DNA of 64,000 nt from Marinicella sediminis (GTDB lineage Bacteria; Pseudomonadota; Gammaproteobacteria; Xanthomonadales; Marinicellaceae), in assembly GCF_002000055.1 (NCBI RefSeq), contig NZ_MVBD01000006.1:186001-250000 (forward strand), written 5' to 3'. A program made the translations under genes and the position numbers. Positions within the stretch are counted from its first letter, which is position 1. The number at the start of each line of letters is the position of its first letter. The notes under the pieces were generated by a model, which worked only from the letters and a program-made list of their open reading frames with translations, did no database searches and was not told the origin of the DNA. Positions 36,519 through 44,888 of the stretch are shown here, piece after piece.

Positions 36519-37090
36519 GTTTTTTTCTCCTGGCGACAAAAACAATCCACCGTGTGGTCATTCACCAAACCAGTGGCTTGCATCAGCGCGTAACAAATGG
36601 TGGTTCCAACAAATTTAAAGCCCCGTTTTTTCAGGTCTTTACTTAAGGCATCGGACAAGGCGGTGCTGGCCGGCACCTCTGCCATGGTTTGCCAATGGTT
36701 GATGATGGGCTGGCCACCCACAAAAGCCCAAATGTAGTCATTGAAACTACCAAATTCTTCGCGAATTTTAATGAATGCCTGTGCATTGGTAACCGTGGAT
36801 TTGATTTTCAGGGTATTGCGGATGATGGCCGGGTTATTTTTTAATTCAAGTTGTTGCTGTTCATCGAAAGCCGCCACCTGTTGATAATCAAAACCAGCAA
36901 AGGCGCTGCGGTATCCTTCACGTTTATGCAATATGGTGGTCCAGCTGAGACCAGCCTGGGCCCCTTCGAGGGTAATGAACTCAAACCAGGTCCGGTCATC
37001 ATATACCGGGCGACCCCATTCCTCATCATGGTAAAGTTGATCCAGCTCTGAGGCATCGGCGGCCCAGCCGCAGCGAATTCGATCAATCAT
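36515..37090 (-). CDS. tag: DNA-3-methyladenine glycosylase I
   Basis: Base-excision repair enzyme removing 3-methyladenine. The Tag zinc site is present: Cys7 and His21 (RCGWA, YHDEEWG) with a C-terminal His-x3-Cys (DHTVDCFC). The helix containing the catalytic glutamate reads LEGAQAGLSWTTILHKREGYR. Length 191 is normal. The start lies three bases after the MATE gene stop. It overlaps the lipoprotein gene by four bases. Confidence 0.95.
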   Translation of the reverse strand: MIDRIRCGWAADASELDQLYHDEEWGRPVYDDRTWFEFITLEGAQAGLSWTTILHKREGYRSAFAGFDYQQVAAFDEQQQLELKNNPAIIRNTLKIKSTVTNAQAFIKIREEFGSFNDYIWAFVGGQPIINHWQTMAEVPASTALSDALSKDLKKRGFKFVGTTICYALMQATGLVNDHTVDCFCRQEKKT

Positions 37091-37093
37091 TGT

Positions 37094-38422
37094 TCACACC
37101 TCCACCGTTGACCATTTTCGGCCCTGCCACATGTGTACCATGGCCCAGGTGAAAATCAGGCGGTACATGATTTGCCCAATCCATATGGCTGTCAGACCCA
37201 TGCCCAGATAAGGGCCCACCAACCATGCCAATGGTAAAAACAACAACCACTGCAAGGCAAATGAAATTTTCATGGTACTGGTGGTGTCACCGGCTCCGTT
37301 GATGGTATTAAATAACACGATCCCTATGCATTCCACCGCCAGTGAAAGTGCTGCCAGCTGTAATGGCAGTCGAGTTAACTCAATCACTGCAGGTTGGTCC
37401 GGTAAAAACAGCCCCAGCACCCAGTCAGGAAATAACCACACCGGCAACATCAATACAAAAGCTGTCAAGCATCCCAGCTTAACCGTGTCCCAACCCCACA
37501 AATGTGCCGCATCAATGTTCTTTTTACCCAGCGCCTGACCCACCAGGGTGGCTCCACCCAGGCCAAACCCCATGGCCGGCAACAAACCAACCAGCATGAT
37601 GTTGATGATCACATTGGCCCCGGCCAGTTCTGCCGTACCCACCTGGCCAATGATCCAGTACAAAGCCGCGAAACCAGCAGCAAAAAAGAATTGCTGAACC
37701 GAGGAGGGAACGGACGTTTTGATCATTTGCTTAACCGTGACTTTGGTTGGCAAACTCTCTAGAAACCCATATCCTCGGGTGTGTTTCCAGGCACAGTAGA
37801 AATAATAAAACACCGCCAGGGTGATTGAAATACTGGTGCCCAAACCTGCACCGAAAGTACCCAGTGCCGGCATGCCCAGTTTGCCAAAAATCAACACATA
37901 GCTGATGATGATGTTACTGGTGTGTGCAAACAACAGTGCTTTGAGGTACACCTTGGTCATCTGAATGGCGCTCCAGTAGCCCCGAAAACTGAAATGCACA
38001 GCAAGCGAAATCAAACCCATGAAGCGGGCTTGTAAATATGGAGTGCCTTGTTCCATGACCAGAGGGTCAGGATTGAACCAGGCAATCAGATAGGGCGACA
38101 ACACATACAACAACAACGTCATCGGTATGGCAGCCAACAGAATCAATAACAGAGCAGCGTTCAGCGGATAAGCCGCTTCTGCTTGTTTATCTTCACCAAT
38201 GCGGCGGGAAACCATGGCCTGCACACCAGCACTCAGTCCCAACAAAAAAGCCACACACATGTAATTGAGAAAACCGCCCAAACCCACCGCTGCCAGAGCC
38301 GGTGCACCCAGCCTTCCGACCATGGCTGTGTCGACCAGGTTGAGGATGTTCTGCGACATCATCCCCCCAATGATGGGCAGCGACACTGCGAGGATGGCTT
38401 TGGACCGTTTATTATTGAGCAT
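37094..38422 (-). CDS. MATE family efflux transporter
   Basis: Twelve-helix multidrug and toxin extrusion protein of 442 residues. The early segment SLPIIGGMMSQNILNLVDTAMVGRLG and the mirrored second half (GLLPAMGFGLGGATLVGQALGKKN) are typical of the NorM/DinF branch. It would export cationic compounds using Na+ or H+. It is the first gene of a three-gene minus-strand operon with tag and the lipoprotein; the combination of a pump with an alkylation-repair enzyme may be incidental. Confidence 0.93.
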   Translation of the reverse strand: MLNNKRSKAILAVSLPIIGGMMSQNILNLVDTAMVGRLGAPALAAVGLGGFLNYMCVAFLLGLSAGVQAMVSRRIGEDKQAEAAYPLNAALLLILLAAIPMTLLLYVLSPYLIAWFNPDPLVMEQGTPYLQARFMGLISLAVHFSFRGYWSAIQMTKVYLKALLFAHTSNIIISYVLIFGKLGMPALGTFGAGLGTSISITLAVFYYFYCAWKHTRGYGFLESLPTKVTVKQMIKTSVPSSVQQFFFAAGFAALYWIIGQVGTAELAGANVIINIMLVGLLPAMGFGLGGATLVGQALGKKNIDAAHLWGWDTVKLGCLTAFVLMLPVWLFPDWVLGLFLPDQPAVIELTRLPLQLAALSLAVECIGIVLFNTINGAGDTTSTMKISFALQWLLFLPLAWLVGPYLGMGLTAIWIGQIMYRLIFTWAMVHMWQGRKWSTVEV

Positions 38423-38476
38423 GAGGCTATGTTATTACATCTTTACATGGCTGGGCAGTCTTTTTTAGCAGACAAG

Positions 38477-38503
38477 AAAAACGCCACATGGTGTGGCGTT
38501 TTT
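38477..38503. terminator. Bidirectional terminator after the Spy-like gene
   Basis: AACGCCACA and TGTGGCGTT form a perfect 9-bp stem with a three-base loop, flanked by A and T runs on both sides, so it can act in both directions. It lies just downstream of the Spy/CpxP-like gene and upstream of the MATE gene, separating their transcripts. Confidence 0.88.
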
Positions 38504-38529
38504 GCAGAGAAGTATAAAAACAAATGGCT

Positions 38530-38850
38530 TCAGTAGCCTTTCTTTTGCTTGTGTTTTTTGTGTTTTTTCTCAGCCATATGCTTTTCTTTGGTGGCTCGCA
38601 TGGCCAACAACTGTTCCATCTGATCAGCAGTCAGTACTTCAGCCATTTGGGCATCGTAGTCTGCAGCCAGTTGTTTTTTGTACGCCATCATTTTGTCTTG
38701 TTTGGCTTGCTTGATTTCTTTGACTTGCTGAACCTGAGCCTCGGTCAAACCCAACTCTTCTGTCCAACTGCTTTGCTTGTGATTTTTGTGGCCCGGACCT
38801 GCCACAGCAGCCACAGAAACCATCATCAGTAATACCATTAATTTTTTCAT
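38530..38850 (-). CDS. Spy/CpxP-like periplasmic protein, His/Lys-rich
   Basis: A 106-residue exported protein with a signal peptide ending near VAAVAG. It has two LTxxQ motifs (LGLTEAQVQQV and VLTADQMEQLL), the marks of the Spy/CpxP/zinc-resistance family of helical chaperones. Both ends of the mature protein are rich in His and Lys (GPGHKNHK; KHMAEKKHKKHK), suggesting metal binding. It lies 77 bases after the response-regulator gene on the same strand, so it is probably a target or feedback partner of that two-component system, as CpxP is for CpxA. Confidence 0.82.
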   Translation of the reverse strand: MKKLMVLLMMVSVAAVAGPGHKNHKQSSWTEELGLTEAQVQQVKEIKQAKQDKMMAYKKQLAADYDAQMAEVLTADQMEQLLAMRATKEKHMAEKKHKKHKQKKGY

Positions 38851-38927
38851 CTCAATACCTGTTAATTAGTTAAGGGACTTCTATGGTACTGATCGATTTT
38901 TCAAGAATTGTGCAAGAAACAAGGAAA

Positions 38928-39599
38928 TCACCGACTTTCTTCGTACTTATAGCCACAACCGTAGATCGCATGAATCAATTCTTGCTCCGGCTGGATTATT
39001 TTCAACCTGGCACGCAGTTTTTTAATGTGGCTGTCAATGGTACGGTCAGAGACAATCCGACCATCATCATAAACTGCATCCATCAACTGACTGCGGGAAA
39101 AAACCCGGCTGGGTTGGGACATCATTTTCTCCAGCAAGCGGCACTCAACCATGGTCAGCTCAATCCGGGCATCGCCGCAGCTGACTTGTAATCGATCGGT
39201 GTTCAACTCAATCACAGCAGGCACGCATGGCTTGGCTTTCTGACGCAACCAAACTTTGACCCGGGCCACCAACTCCCTGGGGCTGTAGGGTTTACACACA
39301 TAATCATTGGCACCAATCTCCAAACCCAGGATGCGGTCAATTTCATCAACCCTCGCTGTGGTCATGATGATGGGCACATCTGATGTTTTGCGGATATCAC
39401 GGCAAATGTCCATACCATTTTTTCCTGGCAACATGATGTCCAGTAATACCACGTCCACCATGTGTTGCTGAATAAACGGTTCCACTTCATCTCCATGATG
39501 AATCAGGTCCACCTGCCATTGCTCCTGTTGCAGGTAGTCCTTCAATAAGTTGGCCAGGTCTTCCTGGTCCTCCACCACCAGAATGCGGGCGTTTTTCAT
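38928..39599 (-). CDS. OmpR-family response regulator
   Basis: Two-domain regulator of 223 residues. Receiver domain: acidic pair Glu10/Asp11, phosphorylation site Asp54 in VVLLDIMLPGKNG, Lys103 in YVCKPYSP. The C-terminal winged helix (SQLMDAVYDDGRIVSDRTIDSHIKKLR) binds DNA. Its start overlaps the kinase stop by four bases, so production is coupled. The closest functional analogues are CpxR/BaeR-type envelope-stress regulators, judged from the Spy-like neighbour. I saw no clear operator repeats nearby. Confidence 0.93.
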   Translation of the reverse strand: MKNARILVVEDQEDLANLLKDYLQQEQWQVDLIHHGDEVEPFIQQHMVDVVLLDIMLPGKNGMDICRDIRKTSDVPIIMTTARVDEIDRILGLEIGANDYVCKPYSPRELVARVKVWLRQKAKPCVPAVIELNTDRLQVSCGDARIELTMVECRLLEKMMSQPSRVFSRSQLMDAVYDDGRIVSDRTIDSHIKKLRARLKIIQPEQELIHAIYGCGYKYEESR

Positions 39600-41044
39600 A
39601 CCCTGGCCAGCCTGATTTCAATATGAACCCCACCCAGGGATGAGGATGACGCTGTGATTTGTCCGTTGTGGGCTTTGACAATGTTGGCTGCAATCGCCAG
39701 GCCCAGGCCTGAACCACCGGATTTTTTATTGCGAGAAGACTCTTTGCGGTACAAGCGATCAAACATCCGGTTCATTTGTTCTGCATCAAGACCCGGTTTG
39801 GAGTCTTCAATCACCACCACATACTCAGTCGTTTCACGGGTCAACGACACAAGCACAATTCCCCCTTCGTCGGTGTACAACATGGCATTATTCAGGATGT
39901 TATAAAACAACTGACACAAGCGGTTATCATCGCCGAGAATCTGGTGTGGGCGGTCATCAAAATTGAACTTACAACTGATCGACTTTTTCTCAAAAGCCAA
40001 TTTGAAGGCATTCACCGCTCGCTTCAGCACGGTCAATACATCCACTGACTTCATTTCATAACGCATGGTACCCAGGTCTGAAAGACTCAATTCATATAAG
40101 TCATTGACCAGGTGATTCAGGGTGGTGATCTGATGATGCAAAATTCCCAGCGTTTTTTCATCCGCTTGATGAATACCGTCCTGAATGGCTTCAATTTGAG
40201 CCAGGGTAACAGCCAATGGCGTGCGCAATTCATGGGCAATGTCGGCCATCATGTTTTTTTGCGACGTGGCATTGGATTCCAGGGTTTTTACCAAATGGTT
40301 AAAGTGATTTGATAACTGTCCCAGCTCATCATTGCGCCTGATGTTTGAACGCACGCTGAAATCACCCGCGGCCGCTTGTTGTGTGGCACTGGTTAATTGT
40401 TGAATGGGTCGGGTGAAGTATCTGGCGATGGGTAAAGTCAGCAACAAGGAAGTCACTGCCATGATCCCGACCATAATCAACAACAGTTTCTGAATGCCTT
40501 CATTGAATTGGCGGTCTTCTTCAGCATATATTCCTTTGTTGCTTTGAGTGACCAGAAATCCAACCAGTTCATCATCACTGACGATTTTCATATAGTGATG
40601 GTTGTCTTTATCCCATTCAATCGAGCCCACCACTTTTACTTTGTTGGCATCGTAGACAGAATAATTTGGCAACATCCGCTTCATGGTGTACTTAGCTTGT
40701 TGTTTCTGGTGGTGCGGCGGTGGTGGTTTATTGTGACCTTTTGAAGCGCGGTGGGGTGGTGGTTTTTTGTCAGTGACTTTGAAAGCCGAATGAAAAATCA
40801 TCTCTTTCCAGGCTGCCGGGTCATTGCGCAAGGTGTCCCAACTACCTTCCGTACTGTAATGATCTGCCAACAGCTGTATGGTTTTTTGGTTAAACCGGTA
40901 TTCCTGGGATTTTTTGTAGCGGTCAAAGCCACGATCAATACCAAAACGCATCATCAAAGCCATGGAGAAGACCACCAATAAAGTGATCATCAACAACAAC
41001 ACAAAGATTTTATTTCTGATTGAACCGGTTTTCATAAACCGCAT
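39596..41044 (-). CDS. Sensor histidine kinase with His/Pro-rich periplasmic loop
   Basis: Membrane sensor of 482 residues. Helices near 13-32 and 186-206 bracket a periplasmic domain. A HAMP domain follows (205-260), then the phosphoacceptor His271 (MADIAHELRTPL) and the ATPase domain with N, G1 and G2 boxes (GSGLGLAIAANIVKAHNG). Residues 94-112 form a histidine- and proline-rich stretch (KPPPHRASKGHNKPPPPHH), unlike typical CpxA sensors and suggestive of metal sensing. The gene precedes the regulator gene, the reverse of the common order. ATG 41044 is used; ATG 41035 is possible. Confidence 0.92.
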   Translation of the reverse strand: MRFMKTGSIRNKIFVLLLMITLLVVFSMALMMRFGIDRGFDRYKKSQEYRFNQKTIQLLADHYSTEGSWDTLRNDPAAWKEMIFHSAFKVTDKKPPPHRASKGHNKPPPPHHQKQQAKYTMKRMLPNYSVYDANKVKVVGSIEWDKDNHHYMKIVSDDELVGFLVTQSNKGIYAEEDRQFNEGIQKLLLIMVGIMAVTSLLLTLPIARYFTRPIQQLTSATQQAAAGDFSVRSNIRRNDELGQLSNHFNHLVKTLESNATSQKNMMADIAHELRTPLAVTLAQIEAIQDGIHQADEKTLGILHHQITTLNHLVNDLYELSLSDLGTMRYEMKSVDVLTVLKRAVNAFKLAFEKKSISCKFNFDDRPHQILGDDNRLCQLFYNILNNAMLYTDEGGIVLVSLTRETTEYVVVIEDSKPGLDAEQMNRMFDRLYRKESSRNKKSGGSGLGLAIAANIVKAHNGQITASSSSLGGVHIEIRLARV

Positions 41045-41080
41045 CTTGCCACATAATCGTGCAAAAAATGTGATTGGATA

Positions 41081-42400
41081 TTATTTGCCGATACAAAAAC
41101 TGGAAAAAATCTCACCCAACAGATCATCCGAGCTGAAATCGCCAGTGATTTCATTCAATGCGTGTTGTGCCAGGCGCAATTCTTCGGCGGACAACTCTCC
41201 CTGGTTATGCGCCAGCTGTTGTTCAGCCTGATCGATGTGATGCTGGGTTAATTTCAGCTGTTCAACATGTCGAGTTCTGGCGGTGAAGGTGGTTTCATTG
41301 AGCACGCCCAGGCGGGTATGATCTGTGATCGCTTGTCGCAGTTCTTCTATTCCAGTCTGGGTTTTCGCAGATACCCTGATGATGCCATTGAGTGACTGGT
41401 TTGCCGGGTGAAGCACATCACATTTATTGATGATATGCAGGGTATTGGCTTCCTGTTTCAGGGTTTCAGTAATCGCTTGTGAACCATCCATAACATGCAA
41501 CACCAGATCGGCTGATTCTTTCATCTTCAGCGCCCGGTCGATTCCCTGCTGTTCAATCGGGTTGTCGGTTTCATGAATGCCGGCGGTGTCGATCAGCCGC
41601 ACCGGGATACCAGCAATCACCACATCCTCTTTGACCACATCACGGGTGGTTCCGGCCACTTCTGAAATGATCGCCGTGTCTTCTTCTGTCAAACAATTGA
41701 GCAATGATGATTTGCCGGCATTGGGTTTGCCCACGATGGCTATGCTGATACCTTGACTTAAAACCACACCACTCTGGGTTTTTCGCAAGGTATCGCGCAT
41801 GGCTTCATTCAATTGACTCAACTGATCACGCAAGTGCTGATCAGAAAGGAAATCGATTTCTTCTTCCGGAAAATCAATCGCTGACTCCACCCACACCCGG
41901 GTTTCAATCAGCAAGCCTAACAACTCGTTGATGTGCGCTGAAAAAGCCCCTTGAAGTGAGCGTTGAGCCGCCAGTACAGCCTGTTCTGAGCCACTGCTGA
42001 TAACATCTGCAATCGCTTCGGCCTGAACCAGATCAATTTTATCATTGTGAAATGCCCGTTCAGAGAACTCGCCGGGACGGGCCATCCGGGCACCAAGTGC
42101 CAGAACTTCATTGAGCAGCATGTGCATCACCACATGGCCACCATGACCTTGCAGTTCAATCACATCTTCTCCGGTAAAGGATGCCGGCGCGGCAAAATAC
42201 AACAACAATCCTGAGTCTATGGTTTGTTGATGGGTGTTTTTAAAATGAGCAAAATGAGCAAATCGGGGTTTAAGGTCACCCAGACCGGAGATGGCCTGAG
42301 CTATGGTTGTGGCTTCGGTGCCGGAAATACGAATGATGCCAACACCACCGCTGCCTGCCGGAGTGGCAATGGCAGCAATGGTGTCAGCAGATACGGTCAT
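41081..42400 (-). CDS. mnmE: tRNA uridine-5-carboxymethylaminomethyl modification GTPase
   Basis: Works with MnmG to install 5-carboxymethylaminomethyl groups at wobble U34 of tRNAs. The N-terminal folate-binding domain (DTIAAIATPAGSGGVGIIRISG), the G domain with P-loop GKPNAGKSS and the G3 DTAG, and the C-terminal CIGK are intact. ATG 42400 (MTVSADTIAAI) matches the family start; an upstream frame to 42436 would overlap yidC. 439 residues. It is the last gene of rpmH-rnpA-yidC-mnmE, the order usually found next to dnaA. Confidence 0.97.
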   Translation of the reverse strand: MTVSADTIAAIATPAGSGGVGIIRISGTEATTIAQAISGLGDLKPRFAHFAHFKNTHQQTIDSGLLLYFAAPASFTGEDVIELQGHGGHVVMHMLLNEVLALGARMARPGEFSERAFHNDKIDLVQAEAIADVISSGSEQAVLAAQRSLQGAFSAHINELLGLLIETRVWVESAIDFPEEEIDFLSDQHLRDQLSQLNEAMRDTLRKTQSGVVLSQGISIAIVGKPNAGKSSLLNCLTEEDTAIISEVAGTTRDVVKEDVVIAGIPVRLIDTAGIHETDNPIEQQGIDRALKMKESADLVLHVMDGSQAITETLKQEANTLHIINKCDVLHPANQSLNGIIRVSAKTQTGIEELRQAITDHTRLGVLNETTFTARTRHVEQLKLTQHHIDQAEQQLAHNQGELSAEELRLAQHALNEITGDFSSDDLLGEIFSSFCIGK

Positions 42401-42410
42401 CGGAAATTGC

Positions 42411-44093
42411 TTATTTAACGGAGTCCTGCTCGTCAATGCGTTTGGTGATCACCCATTGTTGTGCCAGTGACAATACCGAGTTCACCGCCCAGTAAAGCAC
42501 CAGACCAGACTGGAAGAAAGCAAACAACACTGAGAACGCCACAGGCATAAACTTCATGATCTTTTGTTGCATTGGATCCATGCCCGGAGTCGGTGACAGT
42601 CGCTGGGTCATGATCATCGCCGCCGCATTGATTGCCGGCAACACAAAGTACGGATCTGGGGTTGACAGGTCCTGCAGCCACAAAATAAATGGTGCCTGAC
42701 GCAATTCCACCGATTCCAGCAGCACCCAGTAAAGGGCAATAAACACCGGAATCTGAACCAGAATAGGTAAACATCCACCCAACGGATTGACCTTTTCCTT
42801 TTGATAAAGGCCCATCATTTCCTGATTGAATTTCTGCTTGTCGTCTTTGTAACGCTCTTTCAAAGTCGCAATTCTGGGTTGCAATTTACGCATCCTGGCC
42901 ATGGACTTGTACTGCGCTTCAGACAGTTTAAAGAACAACAGTTTGATCAGTACAGTGAGCAATACGATAGACCAGCCCCAGTTTCCAACCCAACCATGGA
43001 TTTTCTCCAGTACCCAAAACAGTGGTTTGGATATCGCTGTGAACACACCATAATCTACCGTCAGGTCCAGACCACGTGCCACTGCGGGTAATTGTTTCTG
43101 TAATTTTGGTCCCACATACCAACTGGAATTAAATTCTGCGGTGCCATTGGCGTTCACCATTTGTGCCGGAGTCACCATGCGAACACGGTATGGGTGGGTG
43201 CTGTTGGCATTGTATTGCGTCTGGATGTCAGCCTGTGCACTTGAGGGTATGATGCCGGCAAAGAAGTAATGCTGTACCATGGCCACCCAGTTGCCTTCAC
43301 CCAACTTACGTACCAGTGATTCATCACGCATGTCTTCAAAACTGACCGTGTCATAACCATTCTCGGTATCAAAGAATCCCACACCTTTGAATGAATAACG
43401 ACTGGCATCGGTGAAAGAGGGGTCCTTGCCATTCCAGGGATTATTGCGCTGCAATTGCTGGTACTCACTCATCAACCAATTATCACTGGATTGATTGATC
43501 ACTGTTTGTCGTTGTTTGATTTCATAACTGGCCGGATCAATGGTATAGGTTTTGATCAACTGACCTTCTGGCTTTTGATGGGTAAAAGTGATTTCAGTGA
43601 CTTGATCGGTAACCGTAACCTGAGGTGTGTTGGTGGTATAAAGATCATTGTGAGTAAAATTAACACTTTGACTCACCAGTCCGGCTTCTGCTTTAAAAAA
43701 CTGTTCCTGGTAATCCATCAGAATGATGTTTTTCGCTTCATTTTTCTTCAATGGATACGCTTTGAGTTCTGCGTAAACCAATGCGGCTCCTTGTTCCGAA
43801 AACTGTAATTTCAACAGGGGCGTTTCAACCGTACTGATGATGTTGGTATTGGTCGGTCCAGTCACTGAAGGCACATCCTGTTGACCGGTGATGCTCGGCT
43901 GGGGAATGTCCTGATCCTGTGTGGTTTGACTGACCGCAGGAACATCATCCATGACTGTGGTATTAACCGCAGGACTTACTGCCGTCTGGTCAGCTGCCTG
44001 ACTGACTGGTTGACCATAATCTTTGTTCCATTGAATGTACAACATGAAACCCATGAACATGAGGGTAATCAGGTATAAATTTTTATTATTCAT
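42411..44093 (-). CDS. yidC: Membrane protein insertase YidC
   Basis: Inserts membrane proteins, alone or with SecYEG. The N-terminal anchor (LYLITLMFMGFMLYIQW) precedes a large periplasmic beta-domain (about residues 70-330) of the gammaproteobacterial type. Five core helices follow (WGWSIVLLTVLIKLLFFKLS; ILVQIPVFIALYWVLLESVEL), with the conserved arginine region and a basic tail. Length 560 fits. Start ATG overlaps the rnpA stop by four bases. The gene yidD, usually between rnpA and yidC, is absent. Confidence 0.97.
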   Translation of the reverse strand: MNNKNLYLITLMFMGFMLYIQWNKDYGQPVSQAADQTAVSPAVNTTVMDDVPAVSQTTQDQDIPQPSITGQQDVPSVTGPTNTNIISTVETPLLKLQFSEQGAALVYAELKAYPLKKNEAKNIILMDYQEQFFKAEAGLVSQSVNFTHNDLYTTNTPQVTVTDQVTEITFTHQKPEGQLIKTYTIDPASYEIKQRQTVINQSSDNWLMSEYQQLQRNNPWNGKDPSFTDASRYSFKGVGFFDTENGYDTVSFEDMRDESLVRKLGEGNWVAMVQHYFFAGIIPSSAQADIQTQYNANSTHPYRVRMVTPAQMVNANGTAEFNSSWYVGPKLQKQLPAVARGLDLTVDYGVFTAISKPLFWVLEKIHGWVGNWGWSIVLLTVLIKLLFFKLSEAQYKSMARMRKLQPRIATLKERYKDDKQKFNQEMMGLYQKEKVNPLGGCLPILVQIPVFIALYWVLLESVELRQAPFILWLQDLSTPDPYFVLPAINAAAMIMTQRLSPTPGMDPMQQKIMKFMPVAFSVLFAFFQSGLVLYWAVNSVLSLAQQWVITKRIDEQDSVK

Positions 44094-44434
44094 CGACGAT
44101 TCTCGGTTTGTTGCCAGAGTTGATTGAGGCTGGAATTAAGCTGTTGGTTACTGGCCTGGGCTGCGCCAGGTTTTGCCATCACCACATAATCAGCCATCCT
44201 GAGGTTTGACTGGGTGCGGAAGGTTTCCCGGATCAGGCGCTTGATGCGGTTTCTTTTGACTGCTGATTTGTGTACTTTCTTGGAAACCATCAGTCCCACA
44301 CGGGCCATGTTTGCCCCCTGCGTGAAATGCACCAATATGGTGAAGTGTTTGTTGTGTATTCTTTTTGACTTACTAAAAACCCGACTGTAGTCAAGTCGGG
44401 TTAGTAATCTTTTGCCTTTTGGGAAATGTTCCAA
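44090..44434 (-). CDS. rnpA: Ribonuclease P protein component
   Basis: Protein subunit of RNase P for tRNA 5' maturation. The family motif is present as RNRIKRLIRETFRTQ with basic residues, and the N-terminal RLDYSRVFSKSKRIHNKHF. Length 114. It overlaps yidC by four bases. A terminator-like hairpin lies inside codons for the TRLDYSRVF segment (44378-44402). Start ATG 44434, 23 bases from the end of rpmH. Confidence 0.95.
   Translation of the reverse strand: MEHFPKGKRLLTRLDYSRVFSKSKRIHNKHFTILVHFTQGANMARVGLMVSKKVHKSAVKRNRIKRLIRETFRTQSNLRMADYVVMAKPGAAQASNQQLNSSLNQLWQQTENRR
44375..44402 (-). terminator. Terminator-like hairpin inside the rnpA coding region
   Basis: AACCCGACT and AGTCGGGTT form a perfect 9-bp stem (44378-44402, seven-base loop), followed on the minus strand by a U run (44375-44378). 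It sits within the first 20 codons of rnpA. It could reduce readthrough from rpmH into rnpA, making far more L34 than RNase P protein. Confidence 0.6.
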
Positions 44435-44457
44435 GGCACACCTGATTAAACGTGGCT

Positions 44458-44592
44458 TCAGGCAGCCAGTCTTTTTCTGCCTTTGGCACGACGGGCATTG
44501 ATTACCGCACGGCCACCAGCGGTTTTCATACGAGCACGGAAACCATGGGTTCTGGCTCTTTTCAAATTACTTGGTTGAAATGTTCTTTTCAT
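44458..44592 (-). CDS. rpmH: Large ribosomal subunit protein L34
   Basis: Encodes a 44-residue, strongly basic protein beginning [20 protein letters not shown] and ending GRKRLAA, a near-textbook L34. It is the first gene of the minus-strand cluster rpmH-rnpA-yidC-mnmE and lies 296 bases from dnaA on the opposite strand. Confidence 0.98.
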   Translation of the reverse strand: MKRTFQPSNLKRARTHGFRARMKTAGGRAVINARRAKGRKRLAA

Positions 44593-44888
44593 GATAATTA
44601 CCTGTTTTTTTAACGCGTTAGGTATGCATCTTGCACACCCTTAAAAAGGTCGAGCATCATACTGTTTTTTCAATTAATTTTCAAGCGCTTTTTTGCTTGT
44701 TATGAAGTTGCCGATGATTTCATTGGTATTTATGACCCATTTCTGGTATTTTCATTGTCTGTCTTTGACACCATGACCCCCTTATCAGGCCTACAGACTG
44801 CACTGATTTGTGCAGCGTATTATATGGGCACAAAGGGTTTTTCTTGGTATACTTTAACGCCTTTTTTTAAGCTGGATAACGAATCAAT
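44593..44888. other. rpmH-dnaA intergenic region
   Basis: No gene. It must carry divergent promoters for rpmH and dnaA. I found no canonical DnaA box TTATCCACA or its complement here, in contrast to the region after dnaA. A good extended -10 element for dnaA lies near 44845-44853. Confidence 0.6.
44845..44853 (+). promoter_or_regulatory. Extended -10 promoter element for dnaA
   Basis: TGGTATACT matches the extended -10 form TGnTATAAT with one change. It lies about 36 bases before the dnaA ATG, giving a short leader. Confidence 0.55.

Noticed and set aside
44593-44888. oriC between rpmH and dnaA
   Set aside because: No consensus DnaA box is visible there; the dnaA-dnaN spacer has a clear inverted pair with AT-rich flank.
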